Assembly: GCA_013042825.1 (NCBI GenBank)
Contig: JABDPL010000250.1
Coordinates: forward strand, 1-37,335
DNA from: Flavobacteriaceae bacterium
Lineage (GTDB): Bacteria; Bacteroidota; Bacteroidia; Flavobacteriales; Flavobacteriaceae
DNA: 37,335 bases
Direction: 5' to 3'
Shown here: positions 23,586 through 31,237 of the stretch, one piece after another
How the letters are laid out: every line of letters starts with the position of its first letter
Numbering within the stretch: the stretch's first letter is position 1
The notes under the pieces: model-generated
What the model was told of the DNA's origin: nothing
The model's input: the letters and a program-made list of their open reading frames with translations, nothing else
The model's database searches: none
Position numbers and translations under genes: made by a program

Positions 23586-25111
23586 TGAGCGAGAAACAAA
23601 ATATCGACAAGTTGTTTCGAGATAAACTCGATGACTTTGAAGCGACCCCCAGTTCCTCGGTTTGGGATAACATTTCTGGAAAACTTAATAAGGATTCCAG
23701 GGAAAGAAAAGTTATTCCCTTGTGGTTTAAAATCGCTGGAATTGCTGGAATCATTGTGATCCTGATCTCCCTGGGATTCCTGGTTTTAAATTCCAACAAT
23801 GATGAACAGCCACCACAGCCAGTGGTAGAAACCGAGTCTGGTGTCGAAAATGAAACCGATACGTCGAAAGATGTAAATGGTGAGGAAACATCGGTAAATT
23901 CGGAAATCTTAAAAGAAATAGCAGATTCTGAAGAGGAGAATTTACCTGAGAATGCACGCGCTGAACAAGATGCTATTAGCGAGAGCGTTCAGGGCCAGTC
24001 CCGTTCCGAAGAGAAAAGGGCGAATCAAATCATTACAGATAAGCCCAGCCTTATTAACGATGAGAATGCCACTGTTAGCGGGTCAGATAAAAACGATGCT
24101 CCGGACAGCTCAGCACTAAAGAAACGCTCTGATGCCGTGGTGAACAACGAAAATCAGCCAGTAAATGAAGATAGCTCCGTTAATCGCGATCAAAATATCG
24201 AGAAAAAACAGGCAGAGGCTATCCTTTCAGATGAAAAATCTGAAGAAACAGAACAATTAGCACAGATCGATGAGACTAAAACCGAAGATGTAAAAGTAAA
24301 TGAGGTAGAAAACGCAGAGGTTAAGGATGATTTGGAAGAAGCTATTGCCGAGCAACAGGAAGAGGAATCAGAATTGGATGAACCTGAAGAAAAAGGTGAC
24401 AAATGGCGAATCGCTCCGAATATTGCGCCGGTATATTTTGGTTCAATCGGCAAAGGTTCGGCCATTGATGATCAGTTTGTGAATAATTCTTTGTCAGGAG
24501 AAATCAATATGAGCTATGGTATTCTCGCTTCCTATGAAATCTCTGATAAATTAAGGGTCAGGTCGGGCATCAATCGCATGAGGCTGGGCAGTAAAACGAA
24601 TGATGTCATTGTATATAATAATATCGATCCTCAGGATGATGTGAAACCGTTGAGAAATGTTGTGTTGAATAATGCCAGTAGCGACCTGTTATTTCTTACG
24701 GCAAATGAATTGAATTTAGCTCAGGTTCCCGGTGTGGTTGCAGACAATATACAGTCGTCAATCGATCAGGAATTGGGCTTTATTGAAATTCCTCTGGAAT
24801 TGGAATACAAACTATCGGATAAAGGCTTTGATATAAGTGTTATTGGTGGAATGAGTGCATTATTTCTGAACGATAATGCCGTGTATTCAAGCCTTCAAGG
24901 CAACCGTACCGAATTAGGGAAAGCCACAAATGTGAATTCAACCAGTTTCAGTGCTAATCTGGGCCTTGGTTTTAACATTAAAGCTTCCGATCGTCTTGAT
25001 TTAAATCTGGAACCTGTTTTTAAATATCACCTGAATACCTTTAAGAATACTTCGGGTGATTTTAACCCTTTCAATCTCGGGATCTATACAGGCTTCAGCT
25101 TTAAGTTTTAG
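23585..25111 (+). CDS. Predicted dual-membrane-spanning anti-sigma factor with outer-membrane beta-barrel
   Basis: 508 residues in four parts. Residues 1-45 are a charged cytoplasmic head ('DKLDDFEATPSSSVWDNIS') of the kind found in Bacteroidota proteins next to ECF sigma genes. Residues 46-68 are a single hydrophobic helix with a positive N-side. Residues 70-272 are a low-complexity Glu/Asp/Asn/Ser/Lys linker, predicted disordered. Residues 273-508 alternate polar/hydrophobic beta strands and end 'GIYTGFSFKF', a C-terminal aromatic of outer-membrane barrels. This matches the Dma class reported in Bacteroides thetaiotaomicron: N-terminus binding sigma, linker crossing the periplasm, barrel in the outer membrane. 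Translation is coupled to the sigma gene (TAATG). Function by homology of architecture; anti-sigma activity is inferred. Confidence 0.8.
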   Translation: MSEKQNIDKLFRDKLDDFEATPSSSVWDNISGKLNKDSRERKVIPLWFKIAGIAGIIVILISLGFLVLNSNNDEQPPQPVVETESGVENETDTSKDVNGEETSVNSEILKEIADSEEENLPENARAEQDAISESVQGQSRSEEKRANQIITDKPSLINDENATVSGSDKNDAPDSSALKKRSDAVVNNENQPVNEDSSVNRDQNIEKKQAEAILSDEKSEETEQLAQIDETKTEDVKVNEVENAEVKDDLEEAIAEQQEEESELDEPEEKGDKWRIAPNIAPVYFGSIGKGSAIDDQFVNNSLSGEINMSYGILASYEISDKLRVRSGINRMRLGSKTNDVIVYNNIDPQDDVKPLRNVVLNNASSDLLFLTANELNLAQVPGVVADNIQSSIDQELGFIEIPLELEYKLSDKGFDISVIGGMSALFLNDNAVYSSLQGNRTELGKATNVNSTSFSANLGLGFNIKASDRLDLNLEPVFKYHLNTFKNTSGDFNPFNLGIYTGFSFKF

Positions 25112-25176
25112 GTTTTGTTAGTTAGTTATATTGGAATTGATCTCCTGATCTTCTTAAAAGGAGAGCAATGATGAGG

Positions 25177-25210
25177 AAAAGCTGCTCTATTTGCCCGGAG
25201 CAGCTTTTTT
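25177..25210. terminator. Bidirectional terminator between the barrel gene and plsC
   Basis: Stem AAAAGCTGCTC (25177-25187) with GAGCAGCTTTT (25198-25208), a 10-nt loop and Ts to 25210. The plsC stop codon (25189-25187) lies at the stem/loop edge, so the leftward plsC transcript uses the same hairpin. Confidence 0.85.
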
Positions 25211-25954
25211 ATTGTCACTTTGATCATTTTCAAGAGAATTTAAAATCAATTCCCGGGCCTCTGTTCTTATGCGCTGGGTATCTTCCATGGTGAGCTGGTG
25301 CGTTTCTATGAACGGATGAATTTTTACACGCAGCCTTCCTGGGCCACCACTGAAAAACGTATAGGAAAATCGTTTCCTATTATCGTAAAAAACGATGGGA
25401 ACTACAGCTATGTTGTGATTGATCGCCAGCCTGAATGCTCCATCCTTAAAATCATCCAGAACCACGGAATCCTCGGGCACTCGCCCCTCAGGAAATATAC
25501 AGATGCTCAAACCTGAGTTCAATCGCTTTTGCGCTTGTTTAAATACAGCCTGGCGGCTGGCTGCGTTGCTTCGATCAACCAGAATACAGGTCTTGCGGTA
25601 AAAGAATCCGAACAAGGGTATTTTTGCCAATTCTTTTTTGCCCACAAAAACAAACGGATTATTGGTTACGCTTACCAGCATTAACATGATATCGATCATA
25701 GACGTATGGTTGGCTATCAGCATATAGCTATGGCCTTTTTTAAGCTCCTGGTCTTTTTCAATTCTCCAGCTAAATCCCATACCAATCAGAATGAAATGCG
25801 CCCAGAATCTCGCCAGGCGTATGAAGAAAGGATACCAGTTCTCTCTGGATATGGTAACGATCAATACAGGAAATAAAACAATTATAGGTATTGCTACGAG
25901 CACATAGAACCACACACGATAAACGATCCAAAAGGGATACTTGATGAATTTCAT
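25187..25954 (-). CDS. plsC: 1-acyl-sn-glycerol-3-phosphate acyltransferase (PlsC)
   Basis: 255 residues from ATG 25954; an upstream in-frame TTG at 25963 would add three residues. The acyltransferase motifs are N82-H83-T-S-M-I-D88 (HX4D) and F154-P-E-G157-R, plus 'GAFRLA' and a 'VPI' block. A hydrophobic N-terminus (about 8-37) tethers it to the inner membrane. It makes phosphatidic acid from lysophosphatidic acid. A TAGGTTTG box on the minus strand (25968-25961) lies only 6 nt before the ATG, suggesting a leaderless or near-leaderless message. Confidence 0.92.
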   Translation of the reverse strand: MKFIKYPFWIVYRVWFYVLVAIPIIVLFPVLIVTISRENWYPFFIRLARFWAHFILIGMGFSWRIEKDQELKKGHSYMLIANHTSMIDIMLMLVSVTNNPFVFVGKKELAKIPLFGFFYRKTCILVDRSNAASRQAVFKQAQKRLNSGLSICIFPEGRVPEDSVVLDDFKDGAFRLAINHNIAVVPIVFYDNRKRFSYTFFSGGPGRLRVKIHPFIETHQLTMEDTQRIRTEARELILNSLENDQSDNKKAAPGK

Positions 25955-26001
25955 GTCAGTCAAACCTACGATAAAAATTTGATTTTATTCCGCAGGATAA
26001 A

Positions 26002-26032
26002 TTGAGCAGTTTTAGCAAAAAAATTACCTTTG
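26002..26032 (+). promoter_or_regulatory. trpS promoter
   Basis: TTG (26002-26004), 20 nt, TACCTTTG (26025-26032): a full match to the Bacteroidota consensus with ideal spacing, 22 nt before the start codon. Confidence 0.75.
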
Positions 26033-26054
26033 CCGCAGTTAAAGCTCAATCAAA

Positions 26055-27023
26055 ATGGCCAGAATATTAACAGGGATCCAAAGCACGGGGACGCCGCACC
26101 TAGGTAATTTATTAGGTGCTATCCTTCCTGCGATAACTATGAGTAATACCCCTGAGAATGACTCGTTCCTGTTTATTGCCGATATGCATTCATTGACGCA
26201 GATCAAAGATTCGGAACTGCTTCGCCACAACACTTATTCCACTGCTGCCACATGGCTGGCGTGTGGATTGAATGTAGAGAAGACCGTTTTTTACAGACAA
26301 AGTGATGTGCCTCAGGTTACTGAATTGGCCTGGTATCTCAGCTGCTTCTTCCCCTATCAGCGTCTTACCCTGGCTCATTCCTTTAAGGACAAGGCCGATC
26401 GCCTGGAAGATGTCAATGCCGGTCTATTCGGTTATCACATGTTGATGGCGGCTGATATTCTGCTATATGATGCCGACATCATTCCTGTGGGTAAAGATCA
26501 ATTGCAGCATATTGAAATGACGCGGGACGTAGCGGGCAGATTTCATGCCCAGATGGGGGAAACATTTGTCATGCCTGATGCCGACCTTAAAGAAGATACC
26601 ATGTATGTACCGGGCACGGATGGGGAAAAGATGAGCAAAAGCAAAAACAATATCATAAACATCTTCCTTCCCGATAAAAAACTCAGAAAGCAGATCATGG
26701 GAATCAAAACCGACAGCACACCCCTTGAGGACCCTAAAGACTGGAAGTCCTGCAACCTTTTCGGTATTTATAAATTGCTCGCTTCCGATGAGCAGATCGA
26801 ACAGATGAAGGGGAATTACGAACAGGGGGGATATGGCTACGGACATGCAAAACAAGAACTGTTCGAACTACTCTTGAATCGATTTTCACGCGAACGTGAG
26901 TTATACAACGATTATATGAATAATCTGGACAGCATAGATGCAATTCTTTCTGAAGGTGCTGAAAAGGCGAGTACTGTAGCAAATGATGTGCTGAATAGGG
27001 TCAGAGGTAAGCTCGGGTATTGA
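26055..27023 (+). CDS. trpS: Tryptophan--tRNA ligase
   Basis: 322 residues, standard for bacterial TrpRS. The class I signature is the HIGH-like 'TGTPHLGNLLGA' (H15-L-G-N18), and K192-M-S-K-S196 is in 'GTDGEKMSKSKNNII'. It charges tRNA-Trp using ATP in the cytosol. It has its own strong promoter. Its TGA is directly abutted by the stop of the convergent dprA (TGATCA palindrome), with no terminator hairpin between. Confidence 0.97.
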   Translation: MARILTGIQSTGTPHLGNLLGAILPAITMSNTPENDSFLFIADMHSLTQIKDSELLRHNTYSTAATWLACGLNVEKTVFYRQSDVPQVTELAWYLSCFFPYQRLTLAHSFKDKADRLEDVNAGLFGYHMLMAADILLYDADIIPVGKDQLQHIEMTRDVAGRFHAQMGETFVMPDADLKEDTMYVPGTDGEKMSKSKNNIINIFLPDKKLRKQIMGIKTDSTPLEDPKDWKSCNLFGIYKLLASDEQIEQMKGNYEQGGYGYGHAKQELFELLLNRFSRERELYNDYMNNLDSIDAILSEGAEKASTVANDVLNRVRGKLGY

Positions 27024-28121
27024 TCAAAGCGACTCAAAGGCTTTTCCCGGCAAAGGGCGAATGATACCCTTGAGTTCCAGGCTTAACAAAACCGATGCCA
27101 CCTTAAATGTCGGGAGGTCTAATTCCAGGGCAATACTATCTAACTCTGTCTTGCCATGCTTTCCGAGAAAACCATAAATGCGTTGTTCTTCAGAGGTAAG
27201 TTCCGGAAATAACTTTATTTGTTGCTCTTTTTTACCCGGGGTCGGCCAGTCCAGAAGATAGGGAACATCTTCGGGCTGTGTTAGCATATGAGCCAAATGG
27301 TTTTTTATAAGGTTATTACATCCCGCACTAAAAATGTCTTCCGGACGTCCGGGTACGGCAAAAACCTCACGGTCGTAAGAATTTGCAATATCTGCCGTAA
27401 CCAGGCTTCCGCCCTTCTCTGCCGATTCGATAACTATGGTGACCTCGCTCAGGCCGGCAATGATCCTGTTGCGCTTCAGGAAATTTGTCCGTTCAAAATC
27501 ATCTATACTCCAAAAGTCTGTGTAAAATCCACCGTGTTCCATTATTCGCTCAACATAGATTTTATGCGGCCTTGGATAGATCTGATCGAATCCATGAGCC
27601 AAACATCCGATGGTCTGAAGATTGTTATTAACCGCCGCCTGTTGCGCTGTAATATCCGTGCCATAAGCAAATCCAGACACCACAATCGGGTTATAGGGCG
27701 CTAATGATGCGACCAGGTGCTCGCAAAAATCTCTTCCCCGTGATGTGATCTGACGTGTTCCAACAATACTGATCACCGGTTGATCACTCCATTTTATATG
27801 CCCCTTTTGAAAGAGAAGAATAGGCCCATCAACACAATGCTTTAATCTACAAGGATAATCATCACCGAGAAAGAAACAATAATCGATGCCATGGTCTTTG
27901 ATGAATCGCAATTCTTGTTCTGCCAGCCGGAAATTAGAGGAATCGAAAAGGTCTGCAATCAATTTCTGACCTATACCGTCGATCGTTCGAAGCATCTTTG
28001 CTTTAGATCGAAAGATCGCTTCGGCAGATCCACAAGTTTTGATCAGGCGTTTGGCCAGAATATCACCGATTTGCGTACTTCGTTGTAAGGCCATTACAGC
28101 CAGGAGTTCCGATTCTTTCAT
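27024..28121 (-). CDS. dprA: DNA-processing protein DprA
   Basis: 365 residues from ATG 28121 (MKESELLAVMAL). The frame is open to 28214, but that extension has no family resemblance and reaches the next gene's promoter region. An N-terminal HhH/SAM-like part (about 10-60) is followed by the Rossmann core with V120-G-T-R123, S149-G-F-A-Y-G-T-D156, 'PRPHKIYVERI', 'RNRIIAGLS', 'EKGGSLVTADIA' and 'GRPEDIFSAGCNNLI'. A winged-helix domain forms the last ~65 residues. DprA protects incoming single-stranded DNA and loads RecA in transformation. The finding of dprA and recA 6 kb apart is consistent with, but does not prove, competence. Confidence 0.95.
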   Translation of the reverse strand: MKESELLAVMALQRSTQIGDILAKRLIKTCGSAEAIFRSKAKMLRTIDGIGQKLIADLFDSSNFRLAEQELRFIKDHGIDYCFFLGDDYPCRLKHCVDGPILLFQKGHIKWSDQPVISIVGTRQITSRGRDFCEHLVASLAPYNPIVVSGFAYGTDITAQQAAVNNNLQTIGCLAHGFDQIYPRPHKIYVERIMEHGGFYTDFWSIDDFERTNFLKRNRIIAGLSEVTIVIESAEKGGSLVTADIANSYDREVFAVPGRPEDIFSAGCNNLIKNHLAHMLTQPEDVPYLLDWPTPGKKEQQIKLFPELTSEEQRIYGFLGKHGKTELDSIALELDLPTFKVASVLLSLELKGIIRPLPGKAFESL

Positions 28122-28223
28122 ATCACTTTTCAAAATATAAATATAGAATATTTTCTCTATATTAGAATCATTTTTCCTGTTAATAACTCTTAGCCAATGA
28201 TGTTCAGCGAACATAAAAATTTT

Positions 28224-28231
28224 TAACTTTG
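28224..28231 (+). promoter_or_regulatory. -7 element very close to the HU-SPOR start (leaderless candidate)
   Basis: TAACTTTG matches TAnnTTTG exactly and ends 4 nt before the ATG at 28236. A TTC at 28203-28205, 18 nt upstream, is a near match for -33. Transcription would begin at or next to the start codon. Confidence 0.5.
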
Positions 28232-28235
28232 TTTT

Positions 28236-29174
28236 ATGCAGATTGACACCTATATAAGTGACTTGCTCTATCGTTATGAATGCGTTATTATTCCTGAGTT
28301 TGGGGCGTTTTTAACCCGGGCTGTTTCTGCGGAAATCGACCGATCATCAAACACCTTTTATCCGCCGACAAAAGTTGTTTCATTTAATGAGCAACTAAAA
28401 AATAATGACGGACTTCTGGCTAATTATATTGCGAGTGTTGAGAAGATCCCGTTTGAGCTTGCTTCACAGCGGCTTTCAAAACGTATAAAAGCCTTAAAGT
28501 CCTATTTAGCTCAGGGTGAAACACTTACATTTAAAAACATCGGTGAGATCAGCCTGAATTCACATGGCAACCTCTCGTTTGAACCCGATAAAAAAATAAA
28601 TTACCTGACCGCCTCCTTCGGTTTGCAATCCTTTACTTCACCCGATGTACTTCGAGAGATATACAACAAGGAAGTTGAAGCGATTGAGAGCAGTACGTCA
28701 ATACATATCAGTCCGGAAAAGCGCAAGGCGCGTCCGTTTCTCAGGTATGCTGCAATAGCCGTTATTGCAATCGGTTTAGCCAGCTGGTTCGGGTCTGATT
28801 ATTATCTCGATCGCATCGATGAACAAAACCAAATTGCTGAACAGGAGGCCCAGCAGCAGTTGGAAAACCGTATTCAAGAGGCCACATTTATAATCGATAA
28901 TCCTCTTCCGGCTGTTACCCTGGAAATCGAGAAGCAAACGGGTAACTATCATATTGTTGCCGGCGCTTTCAGATTTGAAGAAAACTGCGAGAAAAAACTG
29001 AATGAACTTAAGAGCCTTGGTTACCACGCACGGCGCATAGGCGCTAATAAATATGGCCTGCATCAGGTTGTATATTCCAGTTTTGAAACCCGGGCTGATG
29101 CTCAGCGAATGCTCTACAAAATCAGACGTGAGCACAACCGCGATGCCTGGCTATTAATCCAGGAACTGGATTGA
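28236..29174 (+). CDS. HU-CCDC81-type domain protein with TM helix and SPOR domain
   Basis: 312 residues. Residues 1-65 and about 68-130 match the paired prokaryotic CCDC81-like HU modules ('IPEFGAFLTR', 'GLLANYIA', 'LTFKNIGEI'). A TM helix is at about 169-187, then a Glu/Gln-rich coiled coil (about 190-215) and a C-terminal SPOR domain at about 236-312 ('YHIVAGAFRFEENCEKKLNEL', 'GLHQVVYSSFETRADAQRML'). SPOR domains bind denuded glycan at division sites, and the cytoplasmic HU-like part may bind DNA or protein. The layout links cytoplasm to septal peptidoglycan and is characteristic of Bacteroidota. The precise role is not established. Confidence 0.87.
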   Translation: MQIDTYISDLLYRYECVIIPEFGAFLTRAVSAEIDRSSNTFYPPTKVVSFNEQLKNNDGLLANYIASVEKIPFELASQRLSKRIKALKSYLAQGETLTFKNIGEISLNSHGNLSFEPDKKINYLTASFGLQSFTSPDVLREIYNKEVEAIESSTSIHISPEKRKARPFLRYAAIAVIAIGLASWFGSDYYLDRIDEQNQIAEQEAQQQLENRIQEATFIIDNPLPAVTLEIEKQTGNYHIVAGAFRFEENCEKKLNELKSLGYHARRIGANKYGLHQVVYSSFETRADAQRMLYKIRREHNRDAWLLIQELD

Positions 29175-29222
29175 TTTCCACAGCATGTCTGCAGCTTATC
29201 CCAGGACCATAAATGCCCAACT

Positions 29223-29738
29223 ATGAACCCTAAACATCCGGAGGATTCCAAAACTATAATGACAGATCTGGTCCTGCCAAGTGAGACCAATCCCCTGAAT
29301 AATCTTTTCGGGGGTGAGTTACTGGCGCGTATGGACAGGGCGGCCAGTATTGCTGCAAGACGGCATTCCCGGCGAATTGTTGTCACGGCCTCGGTCAATC
29401 ATGTGGCCTTTAAGCATGCCGTTCCCCTTGGTAGTGTTGTTACTGTTGAAGCCAAGGTTTCACGTGCTTTCAAAACGTCTATGGAAGTATACCTGGATGT
29501 CTGGATAGATGACCGTGAAACCGGAAACCGTACCAAGGCCAATGAAGCCATTTATACCTTCGTAGCTGTTGATGATCGCGGACACCCGGTTGCTGTACCC
29601 GAACTTATACCGGAAACCGATCTTGAAAAATTGCGATATGATGGCGCATTAAGACGCAAGCAACTCAGCCTTGTGCTCGCAGGGAAAATGAAGCCGGCCG
29701 ATGCAACCGAATTAAAGGCGATTTTCGAGATCGAATAA
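29223..29738 (+). CDS. Hotdog-fold acyl-CoA thioesterase (YciA/ACOT-like)
   Basis: 171 residues with a single hotdog domain. 'NPLNNLFGGELLARMDRAASIAARRH' segments include the conserved N-x3-G-G and the catalytic D38. 'TASVNHVAFKHAVPLGS' and 'NEAIYTFVAVD' are typical acyl-CoA hydrolase strands. It releases free CoA and fatty acid from acyl-CoA in the cytosol. It is 48 bp after the HU-SPOR gene and could be co-transcribed, without an evident functional link. The ATG at 29223 is preferred; a later Met (residue 13) is the alternative. Confidence 0.9.
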   Translation: MNPKHPEDSKTIMTDLVLPSETNPLNNLFGGELLARMDRAASIAARRHSRRIVVTASVNHVAFKHAVPLGSVVTVEAKVSRAFKTSMEVYLDVWIDDRETGNRTKANEAIYTFVAVDDRGHPVAVPELIPETDLEKLRYDGALRRKQLSLVLAGKMKPADATELKAIFEIE

Positions 29739-29792
29739 TTCTTCCTTTAAACCTTTTTTGACCGTTCCAGTCTTATAGTAAAACCCAATACC

Positions 29793-30005
29793 ATGAGACT
29801 ACTTTTTTATATCCTCGGAATCGCATTTGTTTTATCAACAACTTCTTGTGCCACACGGGTAAGCGTACGCCCTAATCAGACCAAAGTGATCACGGTGGCC
29901 CCGAAAAATCACAAGGTGGTAATCATAAAAGGAAAACGTTACTACTACTGGAATGGAAAACATTACAAAAAAACCACACGAGGATTCGTGATGGTGCGGG
30001 TTTAA
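29793..30005 (+). CDS. Very short lipoprotein, 70 residues
   Basis: A signal peptide with lipobox S-T-T-S-C19, followed by a basic, Tyr-rich mature part ('KGKRYYYWNGKHYKKTTRG') that would be strongly positively charged. Similar tiny 'YYYWNGKHY' lipoproteins occur in flavobacteria, with no known role. It might sit on the membrane and touch peptidoglycan or LPS. An AACCTTTT element at 29750-29757 upstream partly resembles the ECF promoter at 22527. It is convergent with the EnvC-like gene, with only 5 nt between them. Confidence 0.75.
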   Translation: MRLLFYILGIAFVLSTTSCATRVSVRPNQTKVITVAPKNHKVVIIKGKRYYYWNGKHYKKTTRGFVMVRV

Positions 30006-30010
30006 CCTGA

Positions 30011-31237
30011 TCACATTTTATATATCCAATGAGCCGGATTCTGGGTTTTCAGTTCCTTCAAGACCAGGAAACTCAGGATCGTTTCTCCGGAAGCCTTATT
30101 GGTTAAAACCTCACCGATGACCTCCTTGGTGCTCACCTTATCTCCTTTTTTTACATAGATCTTAGAGAGATTTTTATAAACCGTGAAGTAATTTCCATGC
30201 TTGATCATGACCGTTAGATTACCATTTCTGGGAACAATAACTGCATTGACCTCACCTTCAAATACCGCCCGTACCTTCTCTCCTCTTTTTGTAGCAATTC
30301 TAACACCGTTGCTGTTTATTTTCACCGACCTATCAATAGGAGACGGATGTGTCCCATAACCCATTTTAACGATTCCTTCCTGAACAGGCCAGGGTAATTT
30401 ACCTTTATTAGACGTGAAATTCGCCGCAAGAACTTTGTCTTCAGGAGTCAATGCAAAGGTGTTGGAGGAGGCAGATCTGCCAGCTTTACGGTTTGAACTG
30501 GCCATGGCCTCTCGTATGATCTTTTCTATTTCCCGGTCTAAACGCTCGGCTTCCCGCTGTTTTTTTCTTATTTGAGAGTTATAATTGGTCAGATTTCTTT
30601 TGATGGATGCAATTAGAACCTGTTGCTCAGTCAATTCCTTTTCCAAATCATCTTTGGCTTTCCGGTTATCCCCTATCAGCTTTTGCTTATCCTCCTTCTG
30701 TACCAATAACAAGCCGTTCAACTCCTGGAGTTTTTCCGTTTGAAGCTGGATCTCATCCTTTTGTTTTTTCTGATACTTGGCATATTGCCTGATATACTGA
30801 AGCCTTTTAAACGCTTGTTGAAATCCGGTTGAAGACAACAGGAACATCACCTTACTTTGATCTGACCGGCTTTTGTATGAGCGCACGATCATTTTTGCGT
30901 ATTCCTCTTTAAGTACTTTTAACCGGTCCCTGTATTGGGTTATGGCGTTTTGATTTTCATTGATCTCACGGGTTAAAAGATTTGCCTGTTGATTGGTTAC
31001 ATTGATGAGGTTTTGTCGCACAGACATCTTATAACTGAGGTCTTCTACCGATGTCAGGACTGATTTTTGCTCCTTTTTACCCTTAAATAAGAGCTTATTT
31101 ATCTGATTGATCTCCTGGCGGAGTTCCTGCCGGCGTTCTTCCAGTTCCTGTTGTTTTTTGTTCTGGGACTGAGCGCCCATCAGTCCGATAAGGAAAACGA
31201 TAAAAACGGATATAAGCTGCCTGCTGATGATTGTCAT
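30011..31237 (-). CDS. EnvC-like murein hydrolase activator with degenerate LytM domain
   Basis: 408 residues. Signal peptide 1-24, long coiled coil (about 26-245, Glu/Gln/Lys-rich heptads with a helical break near 130-150), then a C-terminal M23/LytM fold (about 283-405). The zinc ligands of active LytM enzymes are replaced: the H-x-G-x-D site reads S309-N-G-V-R313, the catalytic His of 'YAHLS' is N356, and HxH reads I387-L-S389. It therefore cannot be a peptidase of this type and more likely activates a cell-wall amidase, as EnvC does. It is the last gene of a cluster, with a 4-bp overlap with the DUF4292 gene upstream. Confidence 0.9.
   Translation of the reverse strand: MTIISRQLISVFIVFLIGLMGAQSQNKKQQELEERRQELRQEINQINKLLFKGKKEQKSVLTSVEDLSYKMSVRQNLINVTNQQANLLTREINENQNAITQYRDRLKVLKEEYAKMIVRSYKSRSDQSKVMFLLSSTGFQQAFKRLQYIRQYAKYQKKQKDEIQLQTEKLQELNGLLLVQKEDKQKLIGDNRKAKDDLEKELTEQQVLIASIKRNLTNYNSQIRKKQREAERLDREIEKIIREAMASSNRKAGRSASSNTFALTPEDKVLAANFTSNKGKLPWPVQEGIVKMGYGTHPSPIDRSVKINSNGVRIATKRGEKVRAVFEGEVNAVIVPRNGNLTVMIKHGNYFTVYKNLSKIYVKKGDKVSTKEVIGEVLTNKASGETILSFLVLKELKTQNPAHWIYKM

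Noticed and set aside
28122-28214. N-terminal extension of dprA by 31 residues
   Set aside because: The extension is lysine/aromatic-rich without DprA similarity and runs into the region just before the HU-SPOR promoter; MKESELLAVMAL at 28121 is the family-like start.
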